Assembly: GCA_003054695.1 (NCBI GenBank)
Contig: QAZA01000045.1
Coordinates: 62,001-126,000, forward strand
Origin: Verrucomicrobia bacterium LW23
GTDB lineage: Bacteria > Verrucomicrobiota > Verrucomicrobiia > Methylacidiphilales > UBA1321
Direction of reading: 5' to 3'
Length of the DNA: 64,000 nucleotides
A program made the translations under genes and the position numbers. The notes under the pieces were generated by a model. That model ran no database searches, was not told the DNA's origin, and saw nothing but the letters and a program-made list of their open reading frames with translations. This document shows positions 35,522 to 43,201 of this stretch, piece by piece (position 1 is the stretch's first letter; every line of letters starts with the position of its first letter).

Positions 35522-36412
35522 TTACTCCTCCCCGTACATAATTGTCGGCACGTCGTCCGCGTTCTCCGCGGCGCGCTGGCGCCAGGTTTTCTCCTTCGGC
35601 GCGGGCGTGTCGGCAGAGGCGGGCTTTGCTTCCTCAGCAGCGGCGCGGCCGCCAAACCAGGCTGATTTGCGCTCGCCAAACAGATCGGTGCCCACGCGCA
35701 CTTCGGTGGCGCCCTCCTCAATGGCTACTTCCAGGTCGTGGCTCATGCCCATGCTCAGGACGGGGAGGCTCAGTCCGCTCTCCTTCTCCATGGCGTCGCG
35801 CAGCTCGCGCAGTTTGGCAAAGATGGGGCGCACCTTCTCTGGCTGCGTGGCGTAGGGGGCGATGAGCATCAGGCCCTCCAGGCGCAGGCGGCGCAGGTTA
35901 TTCAGCTCCAGCGCTGCAGCCAGCGCCTCGTCGGGGCGGAGGCCGAATTTTGCGCTCTCGCCGGCCACGTTTACCTGCAGCAGCACGGCCAGCTCGCGGC
36001 CCAGGGTGCCGGCGCGTTTATCCAGCTCGCGCGCCAGCTCGAGGGTGTCCACGCTGTCGATGCGGCTGAACAGCGCGGCGGCGTCCTTTGCCTTGTTGGT
36101 TTGCAGGTGGCCGATGAAATGCCACGTGCCGGGCAGGCCGCCGGCGCTGCCCATCTTCAGCCGCGCCTCCTGCGTTTTGCTCTCGCCAAAGTGGCGCACT
36201 CCGGCTTTCCACGCCTCGTCAATCGCTTCGCGCGGGTGATTTTTGCTCACCCCCACCAGCGTAATCTCCTCCGCGCGGCGCCCCGCGTTGGCGGCGGCCC
36301 GCTCCATCCGCGCGCGCACGGCGGCCAGGCGCTCCGCAAAGGTGGCCGGCAGCGGCGCGGGCCGAGTCGAATCGTCGGGAGCAGTAGAAGAAGTGTTTAT
36401 GTTGCGCGGCAT
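35522..36412 (-). CDS. YggS/PROSC-family PLP homeostasis protein
   Basis: A 296-residue protein with a single PLP-binding TIM barrel. The cofactor lysine lies in LVGVSKNHP (about residue 56), and the family blocks HFGESKTQEA, WHFIGHLQTNK, VNVAGESAKFG, LPVLSMGMSHDLEVAIEEGATEVRVGTDLFGER are all present. It buffers pyridoxal phosphate and affects amino-acid balance; no enzyme activity is established for the family. The C-terminal 50 residues are an Ala/Lys extension. Confidence 0.93.
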   Translation of the reverse strand: MPRNINTSSTAPDDSTRPAPLPATFAERLAAVRARMERAAANAGRRAEEITLVGVSKNHPREAIDEAWKAGVRHFGESKTQEARLKMGSAGGLPGTWHFIGHLQTNKAKDAAALFSRIDSVDTLELARELDKRAGTLGRELAVLLQVNVAGESAKFGLRPDEALAAALELNNLRRLRLEGLMLIAPYATQPEKVRPIFAKLRELRDAMEKESGLSLPVLSMGMSHDLEVAIEEGATEVRVGTDLFGERKSAWFGGRAAAEEAKPASADTPAPKEKTWRQRAAENADDVPTIMYGEE

Positions 36413-36632
36413 GCGGTGGTGAGGAAGGGTTAGCGATCAGTTGCGAAAGGGGTTTTCCGATTTGAGGCGAACTACTAAACCAGTGTGAAGCAAAGATATT
36501 GCTTCCATCCCGGCAAGCTCGCCCTCCTGTGAGAGGAATCAGAGCCTCTAATCACGAAAAAAAGTTACGCGATAGCGGAGAATTGCGCAAATTGGAATTG
36601 ACGCCTCCATTAGTCGGGCTTATTCTTCCACT

Positions 36633-37550
36633 GTGCAAGTCGAGTCGTTTAAAATTTTTCGCGATCTGGTCGAGTCGCAGAGCTTTAGCAAAGCGGCGAC
36701 CATGAACTTCATCACCCAATCCGCGGTGAGTCAACAAATCCGTGCCATGGAGGAGCGCTTCCGCGTCCCCCTTATTGAGCGCACCAACAAGCGGTTTGGA
36801 CTGACGCGTGAAGGCCAGGCGCTTTACGAGACCTCCAAGCAGGTAACCTACCACTACGAGGGGCTGCAGCACCAGCTTGAGGAGATGCGCAACGTCGTGT
36901 CCGGCACCATCCGTGTCAGCACCGTCACGTCCATCGGCCTGCACGAGCTGCCGCCTTACCTCAAAAAATTCCTGCGCGAGTTTCCCAACGTAAAAGTGCA
37001 GGTGGACTACCGCCGCAGCAACCAGGTGTACGAGGAGATTCTGGAAGGCACCAGCGACCTGGGCCTGGTGGCATTCCCCTCGCAAAAGAAGAGCATCAAG
37101 GTGGAGCCCTTCCGCCGCGACCGCCTGGTGGTGATATGTCACCCCGAGCACGAGCTGGCCAAACACCCCGAGGCCTCGCTGCCCGACCTGGCCAATGAGA
37201 AGTTTATCGCCTTTGAGAGCGACATCCCCACCCGCAAGGCGGTGGACCGCATCTTCCGCGACGCCAGCCTGGAAGTGCGCACCGTCGCCGAGTTCGACAA
37301 CATCGAGACGGTAAAGCGCGCCGTGGAAATCAACGCCGGCCTGAGCATTGTGCCGCGCGCCACGGTGGAGCAGGAAGTCAAAAACGGCTCCCTGGCCGCG
37401 GTGGAGTTTAAAGACAAGCCCTTTTACCGCCCGCTCGGCATCATCTACAAGAGCGGCCGCGTGCTTTCGCCCGCGATGAAGCGGTTTTTGAAAACGCTGC
37501 GCGAAGGCGTGGAAGAAGAGTCGACCTCTTATGAAAAGCCGGCCCGGTGA
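36633..37550 (+). CDS. LysR-family transcriptional regulator
   Basis: A 305-residue regulator starting at a GTG (36633). The winged helix-turn-helix covers about 5-62 (SFSKAATMNFITQSAVSQQIRAMEERF). The effector domain (about 92-295) has the TVTSIGLHELPPYLKKF start and two periplasmic-binding-like lobes. It lies 12-20 bp before the Fur-family gene and overlaps it, so both share a transcript. Target and ligand are unknown; no divergent target lies upstream. Confidence 0.9.
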   Translation: MQVESFKIFRDLVESQSFSKAATMNFITQSAVSQQIRAMEERFRVPLIERTNKRFGLTREGQALYETSKQVTYHYEGLQHQLEEMRNVVSGTIRVSTVTSIGLHELPPYLKKFLREFPNVKVQVDYRRSNQVYEEILEGTSDLGLVAFPSQKKSIKVEPFRRDRLVVICHPEHELAKHPEASLPDLANEKFIAFESDIPTRKAVDRIFRDASLEVRTVAEFDNIETVKRAVEINAGLSIVPRATVEQEVKNGSLAAVEFKDKPFYRPLGIIYKSGRVLSPAMKRFLKTLREGVEEESTSYEKPAR

Positions 37551-38262
37551 TTCCCGCCGGCGCGCCGTAGCCGCTCCCGCCGCCCGCCCGCCGCACCCCG
37601 CGGCGGCCGGCGGAGTTTCGTCGTCCAAAGCGCCCTCCGAGCCCGGTGGTGCTGGCAACGTGGGTAGCACAGCCCCGGCCAAAGCCGCGCCCCCGCCGTT
37701 TCAGGAGTCCGGCCACGTCCCCTTCTCCTCCCCGCCCGCGCCACCCGCGGCGCGCGAGATGGGCGATGCCCCGCTGGCCCCCTGCACGCCCGACCTGGAC
37801 GAGGTGCGCCGCAAAATCTACGCGCACCTGGAGCAACGCGGCCTGCGCCTCACCACCCAGCGTACCGCCATCATCGACGCCGCGTTCAGCACCACCGAGC
37901 ACTATACCGCCGAGGACCTGCTGGCCAACGCGCAGCGGCTGGACCCGTCCGTCTCCCGCGCCACCGTCTACCGCACCCTGCCCCTGCTGGTGGAAACCGG
38001 CATGCTGCACGAGCTGGACCTGGGCCGCGAGTTCAAGTATTACGACCCGAACTACGCCAGCCACCCTACGCACAACCACATCATCTGTATCAACTGCAAA
38101 CGCATCCTGGAGTTTGAGGACGAAGCCCTGGAGCAGCGCGAAAACAGCATCATCCAAAGCCTCGGCTTCCGCCCCACCAGCAAACACCTGCGCGTGGAAG
38201 CCGCCTGCGAGTCCCTGCGCGTCAGCGGCACGTGCCAGTTTGCCGCGAGCGGGAAGAAGTAA
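37531..38262 (+). CDS. Fur-family metal-responsive regulator with N-terminal extension
   Basis: A 243-residue protein. The Fur domain starts near residue 93 (VRRKIYAHLEQRGLRLTTQRTAIIDA), with winged helix, then the metal site YYDPNYASHPTHNHIICINCKRI. The CxxC of the structural zinc is present (C-I-N-C), but the C-terminal CxxC pair is absent; single cysteines are in AACES and GTCQF. The first 76 residues are Pro/Ala-rich. An internal ATG at 37759 would give a usual 167-residue Fur protein; the longer start overlaps LysR by 20 nt and would be translationally coupled. Confidence 0.85.
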   Translation: MKSRPGDSRRRAVAAPAARPPHPAAAGGVSSSKAPSEPGGAGNVGSTAPAKAAPPPFQESGHVPFSSPPAPPAAREMGDAPLAPCTPDLDEVRRKIYAHLEQRGLRLTTQRTAIIDAAFSTTEHYTAEDLLANAQRLDPSVSRATVYRTLPLLVETGMLHELDLGREFKYYDPNYASHPTHNHIICINCKRILEFEDEALEQRENSIIQSLGFRPTSKHLRVEAACESLRVSGTCQFAASGKK

Positions 38263-38351
38263 GCGAAGCAGCGCTCAGCAGCCCAGCCTTGCCGTTAGTG
38301 TCCTGTATCAGTAGTTCTTCCTAGAAGCTGTCGACATTTCCGCTGGATCCC

Positions 38352-38442
38352 CTTGGCGAAACTTTCCGTCCTTGGCGATACTATCTGCCTTGGATCTACG
38401 GACCTTCAGATAACATCGCCAAGGGCGGAAAGTTTCGCCAAG
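38352..38442. repeat. Inverted repeat of CTTGGCGAA-type 9-nt units
   Basis: Arms 38352-38387 and 38407-38442 are 36 nt each and agree at 33 positions when one is reverse-complemented. The loop is 19 nt. The right arm reads as phased words CGCCAAGGG and CGGAAAGTT. A single-arm relative is at 22895-22921. Confidence 0.85.
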
Positions 38443-38482
38443 AGGTTGCTTCCACGATGTTCAACCTTCCTTACGTCCCCTT

Positions 38483-38646
38483 AGACCAAATATCGGAATA
38501 AACAGGTACCTTGGCGGGACGCTTTTGAGCGAGGGCGGCGTTGAGTCTTCGGTCATGCATTTTTCAAATGCACTCCCTCAGCCTCGCCTTGCCCTCATCT
38601 CAAAATCGCCTCCACCCATGTACCGGTTTATTCCGATAATTGGTCT
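38483..38646. repeat. Long hairpin element ending at a stop codon
   Basis: Outer arms 38483-38509 and 38620-38646 (27 nt) match at 25 positions. Inside, a second imperfect pair (TTTTGAGCGAGGGCGGCG facing its complement before 38612) and a central TGCATTT/AAATGCA hairpin extend the structure. The right end touches the stop codon of the M29-like gene, so it could act as its terminator. Together with 38352-38442 it fills the 383-bp gap. Confidence 0.75.
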
Positions 38647-39917
38647 TACACCCCGGCGGGTACGGGCTCCGTCGCGGCCATGGCGGCAAGCGCGGCGGCG
38701 CGACCGGCCCTTTGGGTGAGGCCGGCACCGGCTTGCTTGCCGGGGGCGAGGCCCATCGCCTCGGCCAGATAGGGGGCGACGAGGTAGTTCTCCAGCACCA
38801 CGTGGGTAACTCCATCGCGGTGCAAGCGCACCTGGGGCACGTTAATTTCGGGCGTTTTGATGGGCGCGAACAGAATGTCATCGTGCGTGGCGTTTTTCTT
38901 GTTCGCAAACAGCTCGGGCGTCAGGTGTCCGCCAAGGTGGTCGCTGCGGCCGGTGGCCACGTGCAGGGTGCCCAGAATCTTCTCGTCCTGAATGTCCTTG
39001 CCGCTGGGGGGGAGGTCCTGCGTGCCAAATCCCAGCTCGCCCAGCTCGCCCGTTACAGGGTCGGTGACGAGCTTGGTGTTGTGGTCCTCCACCGTTTTGG
39101 GGTTACCGCGCAGCAGCTCGGCCCTGGCGATGCGCCCGCCGGTGACGTGCATCAGGCCCAGGGTGCCGTCCTCGTACCGCATGGGAAACTGGCCTTCGGC
39201 GCCTTCCGGCACAAAATAGACTTCGCCCGCGGGCAGGTTTGCCACGTCGGGGGTTTTGCCGCGGCACATGCCATGGCTCTTTTGCGCCTCCTGCCCGTTT
39301 AGCAGGAGACGCAGGGTACATGTCGCCAGAGGCTCCTCTTCCGCCGGCACGGCTACTTCGTAGTCAATCTCCACCCAGTCGGCGCGGGTCATCGCCAGGC
39401 GCAGCTTTTCGGCTTCGCGGCTTACCTCGTTATAGTCCACGGCCAGGCCTGTCTCCAGGATGATGGGGTTAAGTCCGTGCAGGGTGGCGCCGCGGAAGCC
39501 GTGCTTTTTGGCCATGGCCGTAAGGGGCGCCGTGGCGCTGAAGGTGCTGATGCACAGGATGATATCGTAGTTGGGGTAGATATCTTTCTCCAGGCTGAGC
39601 GTGTCGCCGTTGGGCTCAATCACCGTCTCGGGCAGGTCCAGATTGCTGCCGCCGGTAACCTGGTAGGCAAAGAAGTCGCCGCCCTTCAGCCCCAGCTCCT
39701 GCATGCCGCCCTCGTTCAGGCCCAGGTGAAAGACCTCGAACGCGTGGCGCTGCACGGAGAGCGCGGGGTCCTGGCGGAACGTCCACGCCTGCACCATCCG
39801 GGGGTCGGGCAGGTCGATAAGGATTGCGATGCGCTCACCGGGTTGTGGATCAAATACCGTACGCAAAAGCCTGACCAGGTTGAACTTAGGGAAGGTGCGA
39901 TGATACGGGGAGTTCAT
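38646..39917 (-). CDS. M29-like aminopeptidase
   Basis: A 423-residue protein (ATG at 39917). The C-terminal half carries NLPAGEVYFVPEGAEG and, near the end, HVATGRSDHLGGHLTPELF, which resemble the metal-ligand blocks (E, H and D residues) of the thermophilic aminopeptidase T/AmpS M29 family. The N-terminal half (about 20-180) is a Rossmann-like domain. It would remove N-terminal residues from peptides using two metal ions. The exact set of metal ligands could not all be assigned by eye. Confidence 0.7.
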   Translation of the reverse strand: MNSPYHRTFPKFNLVRLLRTVFDPQPGERIAILIDLPDPRMVQAWTFRQDPALSVQRHAFEVFHLGLNEGGMQELGLKGGDFFAYQVTGGSNLDLPETVIEPNGDTLSLEKDIYPNYDIILCISTFSATAPLTAMAKKHGFRGATLHGLNPIILETGLAVDYNEVSREAEKLRLAMTRADWVEIDYEVAVPAEEEPLATCTLRLLLNGQEAQKSHGMCRGKTPDVANLPAGEVYFVPEGAEGQFPMRYEDGTLGLMHVTGGRIARAELLRGNPKTVEDHNTKLVTDPVTGELGELGFGTQDLPPSGKDIQDEKILGTLHVATGRSDHLGGHLTPELFANKKNATHDDILFAPIKTPEINVPQVRLHRDGVTHVVLENYLVAPYLAEAMGLAPGKQAGAGLTQRAGRAAALAAMAATEPVPAGV

Positions 39918-40186
39918 GTGAGAGAGTGAGTGGGTGATGTGGGAAGGAAGCGGCGCGATTCGCAAGGTGCGCGGGGCTGGGCAACTGCACGTCAGACCGC
40001 AAAGGTAGAGCGAGAAAGTGCATTCTGCAACCGGGGATGCCGATAACTTGCACACTCTACCGCAAAGTGAAAGGGCGCGGCCGCAGGTACGAGGGCCGGC
40101 GGGTGAAATCTATTCCCCCAAAAGTGGGCGCCAATTATTGTAATTGTACGGAGGGGATGAAGAGCTCCCCCTAGTCGCAGCCAGCA

Positions 40187-41836
40187 CTACCGGTGCGCGC
40201 TTGCGGCCTCCGAGGGCCCACTGGCGGTGCCGCCGGGGCGGGGCCGCGGCATGGGGGCGGGAGCCGGGGTGGTATCCATGGGCGGCGTATCGAACGGGCT
40301 GGGGCCGGGGGCGGGCTGCATGGGGGGCTGGGGCCGGGTAGGGGGCTCCACGCCGGTGGCTTTGGCCAGGGAGGCGAGGGCGTCCGCCTCATCCCACGTG
40401 CCGTCGCTGGGCAGGGCGGCCAGCACGGCGTCCATCTTGCGCGTGTAGGCGGGCCACTCCCTGATGGCGGGGGGCGGCTGGGCCATGCCGGCGGCGGCGT
40501 CAAAGATACGGGCTTCCTCGCCGCGCTCGTCGGCGATGCCGGTGCGGGCGGAGAGGCGCTCGCCACCGGCGGGGGTTGCGGACATCCATTGCGCAAGAGC
40601 CACGGCCTGAAAGGGTTGCGTACTACGCGTCCAGGCGCTCCAGCCGCGGACCTCCAGCATGGTGGTGGCGTTGGTAAAGCGCGGCAATATACTGATGCCC
40701 CAGCGGATGGTTCGCTGGTTGCGCAGGGCCGGAAGCATCTCCGCACCGGCCACCAGCGTGGCGGCCTGGCCGGCCAGAAAGCGCGTGCCCGGTGTGTGCC
40801 CGCTGCCGCTGCGGATAGCCGCAAAGCGCTCATCCACAAGCACCTGCAGCATGCCCAGGGCGCGGAGCTGCCCGGTGCGGCCGGCAGACTGGCCCAGCAG
40901 CCACTGCTGCCCCATGTACAGCGGGCCCTCCGCCTGCGCGGCCAGTGCGCTGAAAAATTCAGTCTGCATGGGGAACTCCACCCCAACCACCTGGCCGGTG
41001 CCGCCCAGCCGCTTTTGCAGCACGGCGCACAGGGAGACCCACGTCTGCCAGTCCCAGTGCGTGTCGGGCGGGGCCTGGCCGGCGCGGTCGAACAGGCCGC
41101 GATTGTAGAAGAGCACCAGCGCGGAGAAATCGCACGGGTAGGCCAGCATGGCCGTGCCGCGTGTCAAAGGCGCGAGCGTCCAGGGGAGCCAGTTGCCCTC
41201 CGCGGGATCAGCGGGGACGGGCAGGGAGGCGAGGCGGCCGCGTTGCGCAAAGGCTTCCACATAAGCGGCTTCCAGCAAAAAGACGTCGGGCGCATGGCCG
41301 GGGCCGGCGGCCATGGCGGCGTCCAGGCGTGTGGGGTAGTCGGCGGCGGCCGGCACGTAGGTGGCCTCGATTCCCAGCCTATTGGCCAGGGCAAACTCCG
41401 TCAGGCGGCGCTCCAGCGTGGCGCGGTTGATGTAGAGGCCGCCGTACCACACGCGCAGGCGGGTCATCCCCTCAGGCAGGGGGTCCCGCTGGGTGCCTGG
41501 GCCGCCCAGGTACAGCACATGCACACCGGCGGCGCGGGCTTCGGCGGGGTCGGGCGCGGGGCCAGGCGGCTCGGGCTCCATGGCGGCCTGCGCTTCGGGG
41601 GCGAGGTCGATCTGCGGGCCGGAGGCGGTGGGGGCAACGTCGCCGGCGTCGGCCGCATGCAGGGGATCGCGCTCCCCGCGGGAGGAAGGGAACACGAGCA
41701 GCACGAGCACCACGCCCAGGTACACCAGGGCCGCGCCGACACCCAGCGCGGTGATGATGGGGTGGCGCCGCAGCCACTGGGAGGAGATCTCCAGGGCGCG
41801 TTGCGGAGTCAGCGGCGTGGGTTCGGGCTCGTGCAT
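40187..41836 (-). CDS. Membrane-anchored extracellular solute-binding-like protein
   Basis: A 549-residue protein with a cytosolic N-terminus (1-28), one membrane helix (about 29-50, ALGVGAALVYLGVVLVLLVF), an Ala/Pro linker, and a family-1 solute-binding domain (about 120-470: LRVWYGG, PDVFLLEAAYVEAFAQRG, WTLAPLTRGTAMLAYP, ALVLFYNRGLFDRAG, WDWQTWVSLCAVLQ). A Pro/Met-rich tail of about 55 residues ends it. Ligand-binding proteins of this class normally serve ABC sugar importers, but no permease or ATPase is near. Its tether suggests a sensor or scaffold (inference). Confidence 0.75.
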   Translation of the reverse strand: MHEPEPTPLTPQRALEISSQWLRRHPIITALGVGAALVYLGVVLVLLVFPSSRGERDPLHAADAGDVAPTASGPQIDLAPEAQAAMEPEPPGPAPDPAEARAAGVHVLYLGGPGTQRDPLPEGMTRLRVWYGGLYINRATLERRLTEFALANRLGIEATYVPAAADYPTRLDAAMAAGPGHAPDVFLLEAAYVEAFAQRGRLASLPVPADPAEGNWLPWTLAPLTRGTAMLAYPCDFSALVLFYNRGLFDRAGQAPPDTHWDWQTWVSLCAVLQKRLGGTGQVVGVEFPMQTEFFSALAAQAEGPLYMGQQWLLGQSAGRTGQLRALGMLQVLVDERFAAIRSGSGHTPGTRFLAGQAATLVAGAEMLPALRNQRTIRWGISILPRFTNATTMLEVRGWSAWTRSTQPFQAVALAQWMSATPAGGERLSARTGIADERGEEARIFDAAAGMAQPPPAIREWPAYTRKMDAVLAALPSDGTWDEADALASLAKATGVEPPTRPQPPMQPAPGPSPFDTPPMDTTPAPAPMPRPRPGGTASGPSEAASAHR

Positions 41837-42254
41837 GCGGGGGCGGGAAAGGAGGGGGTGAAGGTAGGAGTGTGCTACGGTTTGCGTCGCAAATCAAGCC
41901 CGGCACGGCGAGGATGGGTTCGCCAGGGGCGGAGAGGCGGTTAAGGTTGCCGGATTTGGTTACGGTATATCTCCTATTAACCCCGTATAACCAATATTTG
42001 GAAGCTGTTTCGAATTCAAGTCGTTGATTTTCATGCGATTGCCTGTTAACCGCGTTAACTTTCAGCCGAAGGAAAAGGAGACACAATCGGCATGCAAAAA
42101 CATCGCTTGTCTTCGTTTTCACGACCAGACTGCTGCAAAACGTAACGCTTGAACAGATGTGCGACTACATATTAACCGCGCGAATTGGTTAAGCCGTGAC
42201 TTTCGTTGTTTATTTTTTTCTCTCAATATAATTAAATTAAGGAGGGTATTAGCG
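41837..42254. other. AT-richer intergenic stretch with TTAAC palindromes
   Basis: No gene is recognised. The stretch from about 41940 has lower GC than its surroundings. It holds the palindrome GTTAACCGCGTTAAC (42045-42059) and TTAACC ... GGTTAA (42173-42192), plus scattered GGTTA words. These may be binding sites for a regulator; the target is not evident. Confidence 0.45.
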
Positions 42255-42283
42255 TTGACACTTCCGGGGGACCGGGTTAGTTT
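42255..42283 (+). promoter_or_regulatory. Candidate promoter before the 74-residue ORF
   Basis: A consensus -35 TTGACA (42255-42260) is spaced 17 nt from TAGTTT (42278-42283). The leader to the ORF at 42370 would be about 80 nt. The -10 is weak, so the call is tentative. Confidence 0.4.
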
Positions 42284-42369
42284 TGCCGCATCGTTTCTAC
42301 CCATAAGTCCCCTTCGTTTGGTTCGCCCTCCGGCGGAGAGACAACAACTTCAACCGCACACCTAACCGC

Positions 42370-42594
42370 ATGAAGACTTCTCCTGAACACCCAATGACGT
42401 CCGGGTCCATAATGGAGTCTCCGGCTGCTGCCACCGCCTCGGCCCCTGCCACCCGGCCTCAGCAGACGCCCCGCCTTTATCGCACGGGCAAGGGGTCCTA
42501 CCCCAAGCGCTCGGCGTCGCATCCCTCGGCGCCCAATCTCGGCCTGCTGGCGCTAGGCACTGTGGTGCCCCCGCTGATGCCCGGCGGCTTCTAG
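42370..42594 (+). CDS. Small Ser/Pro/Ala-rich protein of unknown function
   Basis: A 74-residue ORF (MKTSPEHPMTSGSIMESPAA ...) with no membrane segment. The C-terminal third reads APNLGLLALGTVVPPLMPGGF and is hydrophobic. It lies in an AT-rich gap of 1.4 kb between the solute-binding-like gene and ppk. It is G/C-biased unlike its flanks, which supports coding, but no family is recognised. No tagging or RiPP motif could be established. Confidence 0.4.
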   Translation: MKTSPEHPMTSGSIMESPAAATASAPATRPQQTPRLYRTGKGSYPKRSASHPSAPNLGLLALGTVVPPLMPGGF

Positions 42595-43201
42595 TCTCCT
42601 CTGGTTCCTTGACCGGCAGCAGCTTCCGGGGCCCGTTCCGGAAGTCCTGCCGGATTGCTTAGTTCGTCTTTATTATGATCTGTTTCCTGGTTCGTGAAAC
42701 GGAGTCCGCAGATTGCAAGGTTGCGCGTACTAGTGTGCGTGCTTAGTAAGGCAAAGATCGTACGTATATTGCGCCGACCGGGTGCGCTACGCATGCAGGG
42801 TTGCAATAAATGCAAACCCGCTACATACAAAAGGCGGTCTACCGCTATGGATGCTAAAATGGCATCGCCGTCCAGCCGTAATTTGTTTATATTGATGTGC
42901 ACAATATAAAGAGATGTATAGCCAGCGGCTGAATTCCGGCGCGTTTTCTCGCGGCTATAGTGTGACGTAGCATATAGCATTGCATCACGCCGTTCACACC
43001 TGCCCTCCGTCAGAAATCCGAGCCGGGTAATTTCGCCGCATTCCAGTGGCCTCTGTTACCGATTTGTGACATAATCGCCTGTTGTTTCCGCCGCCGACTG
43101 CCTTTAGCATCAGGGCGGCACGCGCTGGATTGCCGCTTGCCGGCACGCGCGCCGGCAGTAGCTGTGCCCCGCACAGCGCGCGCCCACAGGCCCCCCCTTT
43201 C
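42595..43201. other. Intergenic region upstream of ppk
   Basis: No gene is recognised. An inverted repeat TTTATATT / AATATAAA flanks GATGTGCAC near 42888-42912. A minus-strand open frame (42591-42980) lacks resemblance to known proteins and is not called. The ppk promoter should be here. Confidence 0.4.

Noticed and set aside
42591-42980. Minus-strand frame in the AT-rich gap
   Set aside because: No start context, no family, and it crosses palindromic sequence.
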